Made by a program: the position numbers and the translations under genes. The notes under the pieces are model-generated. The model had not been told where the DNA came from and ran no database searches. It worked only from the letters and a program-made list of their open reading frames with translations. This document shows positions 1 through 7,997 of a stretch of DNA of 52,095 nucleotides, piece by piece. Origin of the DNA: Pseudomonadota bacterium (GTDB lineage: Bacteria > Pseudomonadota > Alphaproteobacteria > Rhizobiales > Rhizobiaceae); contig JAEZXX010000044.1 of NCBI GenBank assembly GCA_023419535.1, positions 1 to 52,095 on the forward strand, written 5' to 3'. Within the stretch, counting starts at the first letter, position 1. The number at the start of each line of letters is the position of its first letter.

Positions 1-2
1 TG

Positions 3-1013
3 CTCGGCCACGTGAAGGCCGGCATGAGCTACGTCCTTCTCGGCTCGCTCTTCCTCGTCTCCGGCATCTCCGGCTCGAAGGTCTCGGACATGGCGACGGT
101 CGCCCCGGCCCTCTTCCCGGAGATGAAGCGGCGCGGACACAAGCCCAAGGAGATGATCGCGCTCCTGGCGACCGGTGCCGCGATGGCCGACACGGTGCCG
201 CCTTCGATCGTCCTCATCGTGCTGGGCTCGGTCGCGGGCGTCTCCATCGCCGGGCTCTTCACCTCGGGCTTCGTCATCGCGATGGTGCTGCTTCTGGTGC
301 TCGCCATTCTGGCGCGCTGGAAGGCGCGGCACGAGGCGATGGACGGCATCCGCCGCGCGCCGATGAAGACGGTCGGCAAGGCGGCGATCGTCGCCGCGCC
401 CGCGCTGGTCCTGCCCTTCCTGATCCGCTCGGCGGTCGGCGGCGGCATCGCGACGGCGACCGAGGTCTCCACGATCGCCGTCCTCTACGCCATGGTCATC
501 GGCATCGTGCTCTACGGCGGCATCCGGCCGGCCAAGATCTACTCGATGCTGGTCGAGACCGCGGCGCTGTCGGGCGCGATCCTCATCATCCTCGGCACCG
601 CCTCGGCCATGGCCTGGACGCTGACGCAGACGGGCTTCGCCTTCCACATGGCGGCCCTCGTCACCGACCTGCCGGGCGGCTGGGTCACCTACATGCTGGT
701 GACGATCGCGGTCTTCATGCTCCTCGGCTGCGTCCTCGAAGGCCTGCCGGCGATCGTCCTGATGGCGCCGATCATGTTCCCGATCGCGGCCAATCTCGGC
801 ATACACGACATCCACTACTCGATGGTCGTGGTGACGGCGATGAACATCGGCCTGATGGCCCCGCCGATCGGCGTCGGCTTCTACATCGCCTGTAAGATCG
901 GCAACGTCTCGCCCGACGAGGCGATGGGCGCGATCTGGCCCTATATCGGCGCCCTCTTCGTCGGGCTCCTGATCATCGCGCTCGTGCCCGCTCTGTCGAT
1001 CGCCTATCTCTGA
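3..1013 (+). CDS. TRAP transporter large permease (DctM family), 5' truncated by the window edge
   Basis: This is the C-terminal ~336 residues of the 12-TM membrane subunit of a TRAP transporter, which carries organic acids across the inner membrane using an ion gradient and a periplasmic binding protein. The frame is open from the first base of the window, so the GTG at 12 is probably internal. Visible family signatures are GSKVSDMATVAPAL near the start, ADTVPPSIVLIVLGS, and the C-terminal MNIGLMAPPIGVGFY segment. Most of the rest is hydrophobic helix. A full DctM is about 425 aa, so roughly 90 residues lie upstream of the window. Its small permease and binding protein would also be off-window. 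It is a different paralogue from the DctM at 47870-49159. Substrate unknown. Confidence 0.93.
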   Translation, partial: LGHVKAGMSYVLLGSLFLVSGISGSKVSDMATVAPALFPEMKRRGHKPKEMIALLATGAAMADTVPPSIVLIVLGSVAGVSIAGLFTSGFVIAMVLLLVLAILARWKARHEAMDGIRRAPMKTVGKAAIVAAPALVLPFLIRSAVGGGIATATEVSTIAVLYAMVIGIVLYGGIRPAKIYSMLVETAALSGAILIILGTASAMAWTLTQTGFAFHMAALVTDLPGGWVTYMLVTIAVFMLLGCVLEGLPAIVLMAPIMFPIAANLGIHDIHYSMVVVTAMNIGLMAPPIGVGFYIACKIGNVSPDEAMGAIWPYIGALFVGLLIIALVPALSIAYL

Positions 1014-1036
1014 CGGCGGTCGCGGCGCGCCGTCAG
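1010..1036. terminator. Stem-loop spanning both convergent stop codons
   Basis: A perfect 9-bp stem, CTGACGGCG (1010-1018) pairing with CGCCGTCAG (1028-1036), has a 9-nt loop. It contains the stop codon of the TRAP permease (1011-1013) and that of the convergent gene (1033-1035). There is no T-run, so it may be a weak bidirectional terminator or an mRNA 3'-end stabiliser. Confidence 0.5.
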
Positions 1037-1617
1037 TTCCCGGCCGGCGGAAGAGCGAGACCGGCGAGCGCGGCGACGTCGCCGCTCCGGCCGTCGCGCA
1101 AGGCTTCGAGGAACGGCATCACATCGTCCCCGTAGGCGCGCCGGCTGATCCCGGCGAGCCAGACCCCCGCCTCGCCGGACGGATCCGGCCCGGAAACGTA
1201 GCGGTAGGCGTTCCATTCGGCGATCTGCGTTCCATCCTCCGTCTCGCCGGACAGGAGGAAGTCGAGGATGATCGCGTCGCCCTCGTCGGCGACGAGAATC
1301 TTGTAATTGGCGATCGGGTCGAACGTCCGGCGCTCGTCGAGCATCTGCGTCTGCGCCCGCACGAGGTCCCCCGGCCTCGCTTCGCCTTGCATGAACTCCA
1401 CGAGGATCATCGCCTCGAAGCGCCCCAGCGTCTGCCCGGCCGGAAGGTACTCCTGCTTGCGGTAGCCCGGCTGCGGCTCCGCGGTCCAGGCAAGCGCGAA
1501 CCGCTCGCCGGAGAACGCGATCGGGCCCGGCACGCCGAGGCGATCCTCGGCGGCGGACGCAGGGCCGAACACGAGGAGCATGGCGAGGAGGAGAAGCGGT
1601 CGAAGGGCGGATGGCAT
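1033..1617 (-). CDS. Small secreted/periplasmic protein of unknown function
   Basis: I do not recognise the family. The 194-aa product begins with a clear Sec signal peptide (basic n-region after MPSALRP, a Leu-rich core, cleavage likely after GPASAA). The mature part is acidic, with phrases such as AMILVEFMQGE and YKILVADEGDAIILDFLLSG suggesting a mixed alpha/beta domain, and no cysteine or metal motif. I chose the ATG at 1617 because it starts the signal peptide and has a purine-rich GAGAGG sequence just upstream; the frame stays open to 1824 but that extension is basic and low in complexity. It is convergent with the TRAP permease and monocistronic. Confidence 0.75.
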   Translation of the reverse strand: MPSALRPLLLLAMLLVFGPASAAEDRLGVPGPIAFSGERFALAWTAEPQPGYRKQEYLPAGQTLGRFEAMILVEFMQGEARPGDLVRAQTQMLDERRTFDPIANYKILVADEGDAIILDFLLSGETEDGTQIAEWNAYRYVSGPDPSGEAGVWLAGISRRAYGDDVMPFLEALRDGRSGDVAALAGLALPPAGN

Positions 1618-1733
1618 GGGGACCTCTCTCGGTTTCGGCCGCATCTTCGAACCATCCCGCTGCGCGGACGTCGGAAAGGCTTCCGCCCGGAACCCTCGCC
1701 CAGCCCACGCGTGAAGTCGACCCTTGGGCGAGG

Positions 1734-1905
1734 TCAGACGGTCTTGCGATACAAACTCTGCGACAGGCCGAAATGGGCGCGGAACTCGCGCGAGAAATGC
1801 GCGGTGTCGGCGAAGCCGCGGCAACCAGGGCAGCCATCGAGTGCATCCTCGACGAGTTCCGCAGCCGGCCCCGCAGAACCAGCTGCTCCGGGAGTTCTCG
1901 GAGGG
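1734..1905 (-). pseudogene. Remnant of an AraC-family regulator (C-terminal HTH only)
   Basis: On the minus strand a frame ending at the TGA at 1734-1736 reads GFADTAHFSREFRAHFG and then LSQSLYRKTV. This is the classic end of the second helix-turn-helix of AraC-family regulators. The matching upstream part (RLRNSSRMHSMAALVA) lies in a different frame, so there is a frameshift within the HTH at about 1815-1830. No ligand domain or start codon can be traced further upstream. This explains most of the 1618-2020 gap between genes; nothing else is visible there. Confidence 0.7.
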
Positions 1906-2020
1906 CAGCTTTCGTCTGCATGATCCCGGAACGGTCGCCTCCCTCCGGCGCGCGGACGCGATCGCGACCGGGCCGCTGCAGCACCGGCGTCGGGTGGGCG
2001 GCGCCCATGGACGGCACGCT

Positions 2021-2776
2021 TCAGCTGAAGACGATCCCCCCGTCCACGTTCAGCGTTTGACCGGTCACGAAGGCGCTGTCGTCGGAACAGAAGAACGCGA
2101 CGGGTCCGGCGAGGTCCTGCGGATCGCCGATCCGGGCGAGCGCGGTCTTCGCTTGCCAGGCCCTGCGGATTTGCGCGTCATCGAGGTTCACCCGCCCCAT
2201 GTCGGTCAGGATGATGCCGGGGCAGACGCAGTTGGCGGTGATGCCGAAAGGGCCGACCTCCTGTGCGAGGACGCGGGTGAAACCCATCACGGCAGCCTTG
2301 GAAGCGGAATAGTGCGCCTGCTCAGGCGCGCCGTGCTTCCCGCCTATGGAGGCGATGTTGCAGATCCGACCGTAGCCCTCTGCCTTCATCGACGGTAGCA
2401 GCGCCTGGACGACAAGAAAGGTGCCCTTGGCGTTCACGTCGAGGACGCTGTCCCAATAGTCTTCGGGACAGTTCTCGACCGTGGACGCTCGAAGAATCCC
2501 CGCATTGTTCACGACGGCGTGCACCGCACCGAACTCGGCCAACGCCATTGCCACCATAGACCTCACCTCGGCCCGCGAGGACACGTCTGCGACGAACTCG
2601 ACGACGCGTCCGCCATGCGACTGCAGGGCCGCGACCGTCTCTGAAAGCGTCTCGGCCTGGCTCTCGATGTCGTTCAGGGCGAGGTCGAAGCCGCGGATCG
2701 CCAGGCCCTCGGCAATGGCGCGGCCGATGCCGCGGCTCGCACCGGTCACGAGGGCCGTCCGTGCCTTACCTGTCAT
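2021..2776 (-). CDS. SDR-family NAD(P)-dependent oxidoreductase (FabG-like)
   Basis: A classical short-chain dehydrogenase of 251 aa that reversibly oxidises a secondary alcohol to a ketone in the cytoplasm. The Rossmann motif TGASRGIG is at residues 11-18, NNAG at 90-93, and the catalytic triad is S143-Y156-K160 (YSASK). The C-terminus ends in the usual DGG(I) motif. It is the last gene of the ten-gene minus-strand operon, 16 bp after the previous SDR. In this setting it most likely oxidises a polyol, hydroxy-sugar or hydroxyketone rather than serving in fatty-acid synthesis. The annotation as SDR is firm; the substrate is inference. Confidence 0.93.
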   Translation of the reverse strand: MTGKARTALVTGASRGIGRAIAEGLAIRGFDLALNDIESQAETLSETVAALQSHGGRVVEFVADVSSRAEVRSMVAMALAEFGAVHAVVNNAGILRASTVENCPEDYWDSVLDVNAKGTFLVVQALLPSMKAEGYGRICNIASIGGKHGAPEQAHYSASKAAVMGFTRVLAQEVGPFGITANCVCPGIILTDMGRVNLDDAQIRRAWQAKTALARIGDPQDLAGPVAFFCSDDSAFVTGQTLNVDGGIVFS

Positions 2777-2792
2777 AGATTGTGTCTCCCGT

Positions 2793-3542
2793 TCAGAGCG
2801 AGGTGTAGCCGCCGTCGACCGTCAGGACGGTCCCGGTCACGTAGGAGGCAGCGTCGGAGGCAAGGAACGCGGCCGCGAGTGCGATCTCGCGAGGCGAGGC
2901 GAGACGCCGCAACGGAATGCTGGCGATCCAACTCTCGAACCAATCCGGCTTCGAGCGCCCGAGCAGGGTGAGCTCCGTCGCGGTGTAGCCCGGCGCGACG
3001 GCATTGACGCGGACCCTGCCGGCCCACTCGACCGCGAGTGATTTGGTTAGGAGATGCACCGCAGCCTTGGAGGCGTTGTAGGCCGCCTGGGGCTGGGGAT
3101 GAACGACGATCTCGCCGGCCATCGATCCGATGTTGACCACCGATCCGCTGCCGGCCGAGACCATGTGGCGCCCGAAGGCCCGCGACGTATGGAACACCCC
3201 GTGCAAATTGACGTCGATCACCCGGCGCCAATCCGAAAGTTCGACATCAAGCGCGGGCGCGTTCTGGACGACGCCGGCGTTGTTGACGAGGATCGCGGCC
3301 GGTCCGTGCTCGGCGGCCAGCGCGGCCGCCACCGTCTCGGCCCGCTCGGCGTCCGTAACGTCGAGTTGAATGGCCCGCCCTTCGAGGCGTTGGGCGAGCG
3401 CCCGGGCGGCCGCCAGGTCGCGATCGGCAATTACCACGCGTGCTCCCCCCTCCGCCAGGACTTCGCAGATGGCTCTGCCGATGCCGGAAGCTCCGCCGGT
3501 GACGACGGCAAGGCGCTCGGAAAGGTCGAACTCGGGAATCAT
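2793..3542 (-). CDS. SDR-family oxidoreductase (polyol/ketose dehydrogenase candidate)
   Basis: Classical SDR of 249 aa. Visible motifs are TGGASGIG (15-22), D40 at the end of beta-2 (ADRD, favouring NAD over NADP), NNAG (87-90), and the catalytic S140, Y155 and K159. It resembles dehydrogenases of sugar-alcohol operons. The ATG overlaps the kinase stop codon by four bases (ATGA at 3539-3542), so the two are translationally coupled. It is only 16 bp upstream of a second SDR, suggesting sequential oxidations or opposite stereochemistry on the same compound. The precise substrate cannot be read from sequence. Confidence 0.93.
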   Translation of the reverse strand: MIPEFDLSERLAVVTGGASGIGRAICEVLAEGGARVVIADRDLAAARALAQRLEGRAIQLDVTDAERAETVAAALAAEHGPAAILVNNAGVVQNAPALDVELSDWRRVIDVNLHGVFHTSRAFGRHMVSAGSGSVVNIGSMAGEIVVHPQPQAAYNASKAAVHLLTKSLAVEWAGRVRVNAVAPGYTATELTLLGRSKPDWFESWIASIPLRRLASPREIALAAAFLASDAASYVTGTVLTVDGGYTSL

Positions 3543-5029
3543 GACAGAACTTTTCCCAGGGCCGGGTAGAGCGCCCGGTATCGCTGGTAGATTTCCTCGT
3601 AGCGTCTGGCCTCGGCCGGCCGGGGCTCGATCCGGCGCCCCGGCCGCACCATCGCGCCGATCCCCTCGTCGATGGTGTCGAACCGACCCGCGCCATGGGC
3701 GGCCAGAACCGCCGAGCCGGTCGACGGGGCGTCGGCGGAGGCGGGCACGGTGATGGGCAGGCCCGCTGTATCGGCATGAATCTGCAGCCAGAGCGTCGAT
3801 GCGGCGGCGCCCCCGCCCACGGTCATCTCCGAGGAGGCGTAGCCGCCGTCGCGGAAGGCATCGAGAATGGCGCGCGTGCCGAAGCCGATGCCCTCCATGA
3901 CCGCCCTGAACACGTGGTGCGGCTCGTGAGCCAGCGTTAGGCCGACGATCGCGCCGCGGCTGAGCGGATCTGTGTAGGGGGTCCGGTTGCCCTGGAAGTG
4001 ATCCTGGACCACCAGACCCTCGGCGCCGGGCTCCAGACGGGCGGCCTTGGCATTCAGCTCAGCCAGATCGAGATGGCCGCCACAGAAGCGGCGCAGCCAG
4101 TTGACGATGGAGCCTGTCGAGGTCTGGCCGCCCTCCATGATCCACCGGCCGGGATAGACAATGTCAGGATAAGCGCCCCAGACGCCCGGCGCGCTCATCG
4201 GCGTCTCGGTAACGCCGAACTGGAGATGCGAGGAGCCGGTGATCAGGGCGAGCTGGCCGGGCCTTGCCACGCCGAGACCGATCATGCCGATGAGGGCGTC
4301 CGCCCCGCCCTGCACCACGAGGACCTCGCGGCGAAGCCCGAGGGCCTGCGCAGCTTTGGCGGTCAGCGTGCCGACGACCTCACCGGGCGCGGCGACGCGT
4401 CCGGGCCATTTCTCCTCTAGTTCCTCCAGCCCGAGAGAGCGCAGGATCCTCGTGGCCCACCCGCCCGCGCGGGTCGAGTGGTGCCAGCGCAGCCCGGCAT
4501 TGTTGACGCTGGCGCAGCGCTCGCCCGTCAAGCGAAGTGTAAGATAGTCCTGATACTCGCAGATCGTGTACGCGGCGTCATAGATGGTCGGTTCGTTCCG
4601 TTCCAGCCACAGGGCTTTCGGGATCATCCACTCGGCCGAGACCGGACCGCGGCCCGCCCCGTTGACAGCCAGCGCCGGGTCGCCGGTCGCGAGCACCGCG
4701 TCCGCCTCCAGATGCGCGCGGACATCCATCCACATCAGGGCCGGGCGCAGGGGACGACCGGCCTCGTCGAGTGCGACGACCGTGCAGCAGGTGGTGGCAA
4801 AGCACATCGCCTCGATGTCGACCGGGTCGATGCCGGCCTCGGCGATGGCGCCGGCCGTTGCCGCGACAAGTGCGTTCCACCAGTCCTCGGGATTCTGTTC
4901 GGCGCGTGCGCCCGGTCCGAAGCGCGTCTCGTAAGCCGCCGCCTTCTGTCCCAGGCATGTGCCTGACAGGTCGTAGATTCGCGCCCGCAAGCTCTCGGTT
5001 CCGCCGTCTGCAGTCAGGTAATAGGCCAC
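3539..5029 (-). CDS. FGGY-family carbohydrate kinase
   Basis: A 496-aa ATP-dependent kinase of the FGGY family (xylulokinase, ribulokinase, erythritol/erythrulose kinase relatives). The N-terminal ATPase-fold domain opens with LTADGGTESLRARIYD (phosphate-1 loop), where family members usually have DxGTTS; here it is DGGTES. Residues around 230-245 (VVQGGADALIGMIGLG) mark the interdomain region. The C-terminal domain has the adenosine-binding loop VGGGAAASTLWLQI and the following ADAPSTGSAVLAA. Length is normal for the family. It lies between the AhpD-like gene (41 bp gap) and an SDR (ATGA overlap). Inferred role: phosphorylating the ketose, deoxyketose or polyol made by the neighbouring SDRs. 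Confidence 0.93.
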   Translation of the reverse strand: MAYYLTADGGTESLRARIYDLSGTCLGQKAAAYETRFGPGARAEQNPEDWWNALVAATAGAIAEAGIDPVDIEAMCFATTCCTVVALDEAGRPLRPALMWMDVRAHLEADAVLATGDPALAVNGAGRGPVSAEWMIPKALWLERNEPTIYDAAYTICEYQDYLTLRLTGERCASVNNAGLRWHHSTRAGGWATRILRSLGLEELEEKWPGRVAAPGEVVGTLTAKAAQALGLRREVLVVQGGADALIGMIGLGVARPGQLALITGSSHLQFGVTETPMSAPGVWGAYPDIVYPGRWIMEGGQTSTGSIVNWLRRFCGGHLDLAELNAKAARLEPGAEGLVVQDHFQGNRTPYTDPLSRGAIVGLTLAHEPHHVFRAVMEGIGFGTRAILDAFRDGGYASSEMTVGGGAAASTLWLQIHADTAGLPITVPASADAPSTGSAVLAAHGAGRFDTIDEGIGAMVRPGRRIEPRPAEARRYEEIYQRYRALYPALGKVLS

Positions 5030-5070
5030 CGGTCTCCTCCCAAAGCCGCCCTATCTGTTCAAGAACGCGA

Positions 5071-5406
5071 TCATCCCGTCGCGCGGAAGGCTTGAAGCGC
5101 CTTCGCGGCGTACATCAGCGCAGGCCCGCCCCCCATCTCGATGGCCACGTCCATGGCCTCGAGGAGGTCCTCCTCTCCCGCTCCGTGCGAGCGGGCCGCG
5201 TCGACGTGGTAAAGGATGCAGTCCTCACATCCTTTCGCGACGGCGATCGACACCGCGATCAGCTCCTTCTGCGCCGCGCTGAAGCGGCCCGGACGGTTCG
5301 CTTGCCGGCTGACCGCGCCAAACCCCTGCATCAGAGCGGGGCTTGCCTTCGCGAAGGCGGCCAGTCTCGACTTGGCGGCTTGGAGGGCCTGTGTCGTGTC
5401 AATCAT
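5071..5406 (-). CDS. AhpD-like / carboxymuconolactone decarboxylase family protein with CxxC-H active site
   Basis: A 111-aa all-helical protein of the CMD/AhpD-like fold. The full AhpD-type catalytic constellation is present: E48, C60-E-D-C63 and H67 (KGCEDCILYH). In mycobacteria AhpD is a dithiol adaptor reduced through the lipoyl group of an E2 protein. Here the gene overlaps by 8 bp the end of a gene encoding two lipoyl domains, while no lipoamide dehydrogenase is present in the operon. A role as a thiol partner of the lipoyl arm is therefore plausible but unproven. It could also simply be a small peroxidase-like or stress protein. Confidence 0.9.
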   Translation of the reverse strand: MIDTTQALQAAKSRLAAFAKASPALMQGFGAVSRQANRPGRFSAAQKELIAVSIAVAKGCEDCILYHVDAARSHGAGEEDLLEAMDVAIEMGGGPALMYAAKALQAFRATG

Positions 5407-6994
5407 GGCTGGCCTCGTTCAAGATGATGGACGCGGTGTCGGACACGACATCCCATTGCGGCATGTGGCCGGAGGGAAGGAAATGAGAGGCGACGGAGCC
5501 GGGAAGGTTCAGGGCGTCGCTTGCCTGGACGATGCGGTCCCGCGTGCCGAAGACGGCCCTCACCGGCAGCGCCCCCCCGAGGCCGGCGAGCGGCCGCAGG
5601 ATGTCGATCCGCTGGCGCCCGCCGCGGGAGGCCACCGTCTCGGCCAGCGCGCGGAGGCGGCCGCGCGCGCTCGCAGCTACCATGCGCGAGAGGGCGTCGT
5701 CGGACAGCGCGTTCCGCGATCCGAGTTCGCGCAGGAGATGGGCGATCTCGCCCGACGTGTTGGCTTCGGCCATGCCGTGGACGAAGCCCGCGCCGATCGT
5801 CCCGCCGCACCCCGCCGGTGTCAGGAGGACGAGGCGCGAAACCTTGTCCGGACGCCGCTGCGCCGCCAGAACCGCTGCGGCCGCTCCCAGGCTGTGGCCG
5901 ACAAGGACGACGCGCTCGGCCTGTCCGTCGAGCACCGCCACCACGGCGTCGGCCAGCGGCTCGATCCCGTCGGCCTCCGCCTCCGTCTCGCCGTGGCCCG
6001 GCAGATCGAGGGCGAGCGTTCGATGCCCAGCCCGCGTCAGAGCCAAGGCGAGTGGCGCCCAGACCGTCCGGTCGCCCGCAAAACCGTGGACGAGAAGGTG
6101 CATGCACCCGATCGTTCCCGTGCGAGCGGCCGCGATCCGACCGGCCGGCGCGTCGAGCCATTCGATCGCGCCGCGCGGGCGCGTCGCGCCGCTGCGGTCG
6201 AAGCGCTCGACATCGTGCGCCTCGACCCGCCCGCGCCGCCCCGTTCCAGGCACGGCGTTAATCGCCAGGCCCCGGCCGCGGGCCAGGCGGCGGGCCAGCG
6301 GCGTCGCGCGCGTCTGCCCTTTCCCGTTCGGGACCGTCCCGGTCGACGGCCGATCGCCGCCGCCGGTCGCCGAGCCGGCGCGGCCCGCCTGCGCAGCGCT
6401 CGCCGCCGGCATCGCGCCATCGTCCACCGGCCCGTCGACCTCTGCGAGCGGCGCGCCGACCGCGACAGTCTCACCGGGGCCCGCCAGAATCCGCAACAGC
6501 CGCCCGGCGGCAAGCGCGGGAACCTCCGAGACGGTCTTGTCGGTCTCGATCTCCAGGATCGCGTCGCCGCGCGCATAGGTGTCGCCTTCGGCGATCATCC
6601 AGCGCGCCACGACGCCTTGTTCCATGGTCTCGCCAAGACGCGGCATTCGAAGCCGCACATGCTCCCCGGCGGCCGTCTCACCGGACGGACCGGCCGTCGG
6701 CGAGGCGGCTTTGCACGACGGCGGGGCGGCCTCCTGCGACCAGTCGGCCCGCGAGGCGACACGGGCGCGCGCCACCGGCGCGCCGACCGCGACGACGGCG
6801 CCTCGCTGGGCGAGGATCTCCTCTATCACCCCCTCGCCGAGGGCGGGAAACTCGACCACCGTCTTGTCGGTCTCGACTTCGAGGATCGGTTGTCCCCGGC
6901 GAAAGCTCTCGCCTGGCGTCACCATCCAACGGACGATGACCCCCTCGTCCATGGTTTCGCCTAAACGTGGCATGATCAGCGTCAGGTCGATCAT
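5399..6994 (-). CDS. Lipoyl-lipoyl-PSBD-alpha/beta-hydrolase fusion, acetoin dehydrogenase E2-like
   Basis: A 531-aa protein with two biotinyl/lipoyl domains at about 3-80 and 113-187, each with the ETDKT lipoylation motif (K44 and K153). A peripheral-subunit-binding domain follows at about 228-265 (TRATPLARRLARGRGL), then an alpha/beta hydrolase at about 295-530. The hydrolase has a complete triad: S368 in GHSLG, D486 in GTRDR and H510 in SGHMP. It replaces the usual CAT-fold acyltransferase. In some acetoin dehydrogenase systems AcoC is a single lipoyl domain plus hydrolase of ~370 aa, so this version carries an extra lipoyl domain and a PSBD. Its ATG overlaps the E1-beta stop (ATGA). Inferred role: swinging arm of the adjacent E1. 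Confidence 0.9.
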   Translation of the reverse strand: MIDLTLIMPRLGETMDEGVIVRWMVTPGESFRRGQPILEVETDKTVVEFPALGEGVIEEILAQRGAVVAVGAPVARARVASRADWSQEAAPPSCKAASPTAGPSGETAAGEHVRLRMPRLGETMEQGVVARWMIAEGDTYARGDAILEIETDKTVSEVPALAAGRLLRILAGPGETVAVGAPLAEVDGPVDDGAMPAASAAQAGRAGSATGGGDRPSTGTVPNGKGQTRATPLARRLARGRGLAINAVPGTGRRGRVEAHDVERFDRSGATRPRGAIEWLDAPAGRIAAARTGTIGCMHLLVHGFAGDRTVWAPLALALTRAGHRTLALDLPGHGETEAEADGIEPLADAVVAVLDGQAERVVLVGHSLGAAAAVLAAQRRPDKVSRLVLLTPAGCGGTIGAGFVHGMAEANTSGEIAHLLRELGSRNALSDDALSRMVAASARGRLRALAETVASRGGRQRIDILRPLAGLGGALPVRAVFGTRDRIVQASDALNLPGSVASHFLPSGHMPQWDVVSDTASIILNEASHD

Positions 6995-7986
6995 GCGGCT
7001 GCTCGCGCACCGACCAGACGCCGCGCCGTCTCGACGATCAGATCGGCGTCGGGAACCGAACCGATCTCAAGCGCGGTGGAGACGGAGATCGGGATGTCCT
7101 CACCGGCCACGCGCACCACCGGCTCGCGCAGATAGTCGAAGCACTCCTCGGCGATTCGGGCCGACAGTTCGGCCGCCACTCCCGCCGTGAGGACACCTTC
7201 GCTGACGACGAGCGCCCGGCCGCTACGCTTAACGTGCTCCCGGACCGGGTCGAAATCCAACGGGTTCAGCGTACGCAGGTCGATCACTGTCGCCTCGATG
7301 CCCTGGGCCGAGAGCGTGGCGGCGGCGTCCAGGGCGTAGTGGAGCTGGCGCGAATAGGTGACGATCGTCAGGTCCCGGCCTTCCCGCCGCACGGCCGACC
7401 GGCCCCAGGCGAGCGGCTCGGCGTCGAGATCGACGCGATCCTTCATCGTGTAGAGCGCTTTGTGCTCGATAAAGACGACCGGATCCGGCTTGGTCAGCGC
7501 CAAGCGCAGGAGATGGTAGGCATCGGCCACGGTCGCAGGCATCGCCAAGCGCAGGCCCGGCGTGTGCATCACATAGGCCTCGAGGCTCTGGCTGTGCTGG
7601 GCGCCCGCCGAACGGCCGGTGCCGCCCTGCGTTCGCAGCACCATGGGAACGCCGATCTGACCGCCGAACATATAGCGGATCTTGGCGGCTTGGTTGCCGA
7701 GCTGGTCCATCGTCATGCCGATAAAGTCGACATACATCAGTTCGGCGACAGGTCTCAGGCCCGCCATCGCCGCGCCCACTGCGGCACCGACGATGGCCGG
7801 CTCCGATATGGGAGTGTCGATGACGCGCTCGGCGCCGAACTCCTTGATGAGGTCCTTGGTGACGGCATAGGCCCCGCCATACCGGCCGACCTCCTCGCCG
7901 ATGATCACGATGTCCGGGTTCTGCCGCATGGAATCAATGAGTGCCTGGCGAAGCGCATCGCGATAGGTAAGCTCTTGGAAGGCCAT
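6991..7986 (-). CDS. 2-oxo acid/acetoin dehydrogenase E1 component, beta subunit
   Basis: The 331-aa beta subunit of a heterotetrameric thiamine-diphosphate E1. It starts MAFQELTYRDALRQAL, has the GEEVGRYGG segment, and TPISEPAIVGAAVGAAM including the glutamate that activates ThDP. The transketolase C-terminal domain is at about 200-320 (DLRTLNPLDFDPVREHVKRS is typical). I chose the ATG at 7986 because it matches family N-termini and is preceded by a GAGAGTAG-like Shine-Dalgarno; a longer frame upstream lies inside E1-alpha. It sits 11 bp after E1-alpha and overlaps the E2-like gene. Together they resemble AcoA/AcoB more than pyruvate dehydrogenase, but the keto substrate cannot be assigned. 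Confidence 0.94.
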   Translation of the reverse strand: MAFQELTYRDALRQALIDSMRQNPDIVIIGEEVGRYGGAYAVTKDLIKEFGAERVIDTPISEPAIVGAAVGAAMAGLRPVAELMYVDFIGMTMDQLGNQAAKIRYMFGGQIGVPMVLRTQGGTGRSAGAQHSQSLEAYVMHTPGLRLAMPATVADAYHLLRLALTKPDPVVFIEHKALYTMKDRVDLDAEPLAWGRSAVRREGRDLTIVTYSRQLHYALDAAATLSAQGIEATVIDLRTLNPLDFDPVREHVKRSGRALVVSEGVLTAGVAAELSARIAEECFDYLREPVVRVAGEDIPISVSTALEIGSVPDADLIVETARRLVGARAAA

Positions 7987-7997
7987 GATATCTACTC

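Noticed and set aside
5216..6964. 582-codon plus-strand open frame opposite the lipoyl-hydrolase gene
   Set aside because: Arg/Pro/Ala-rich shadow of a high-GC gene; no domain, and the opposite strand has unmistakable lipoyl and hydrolase motifs.
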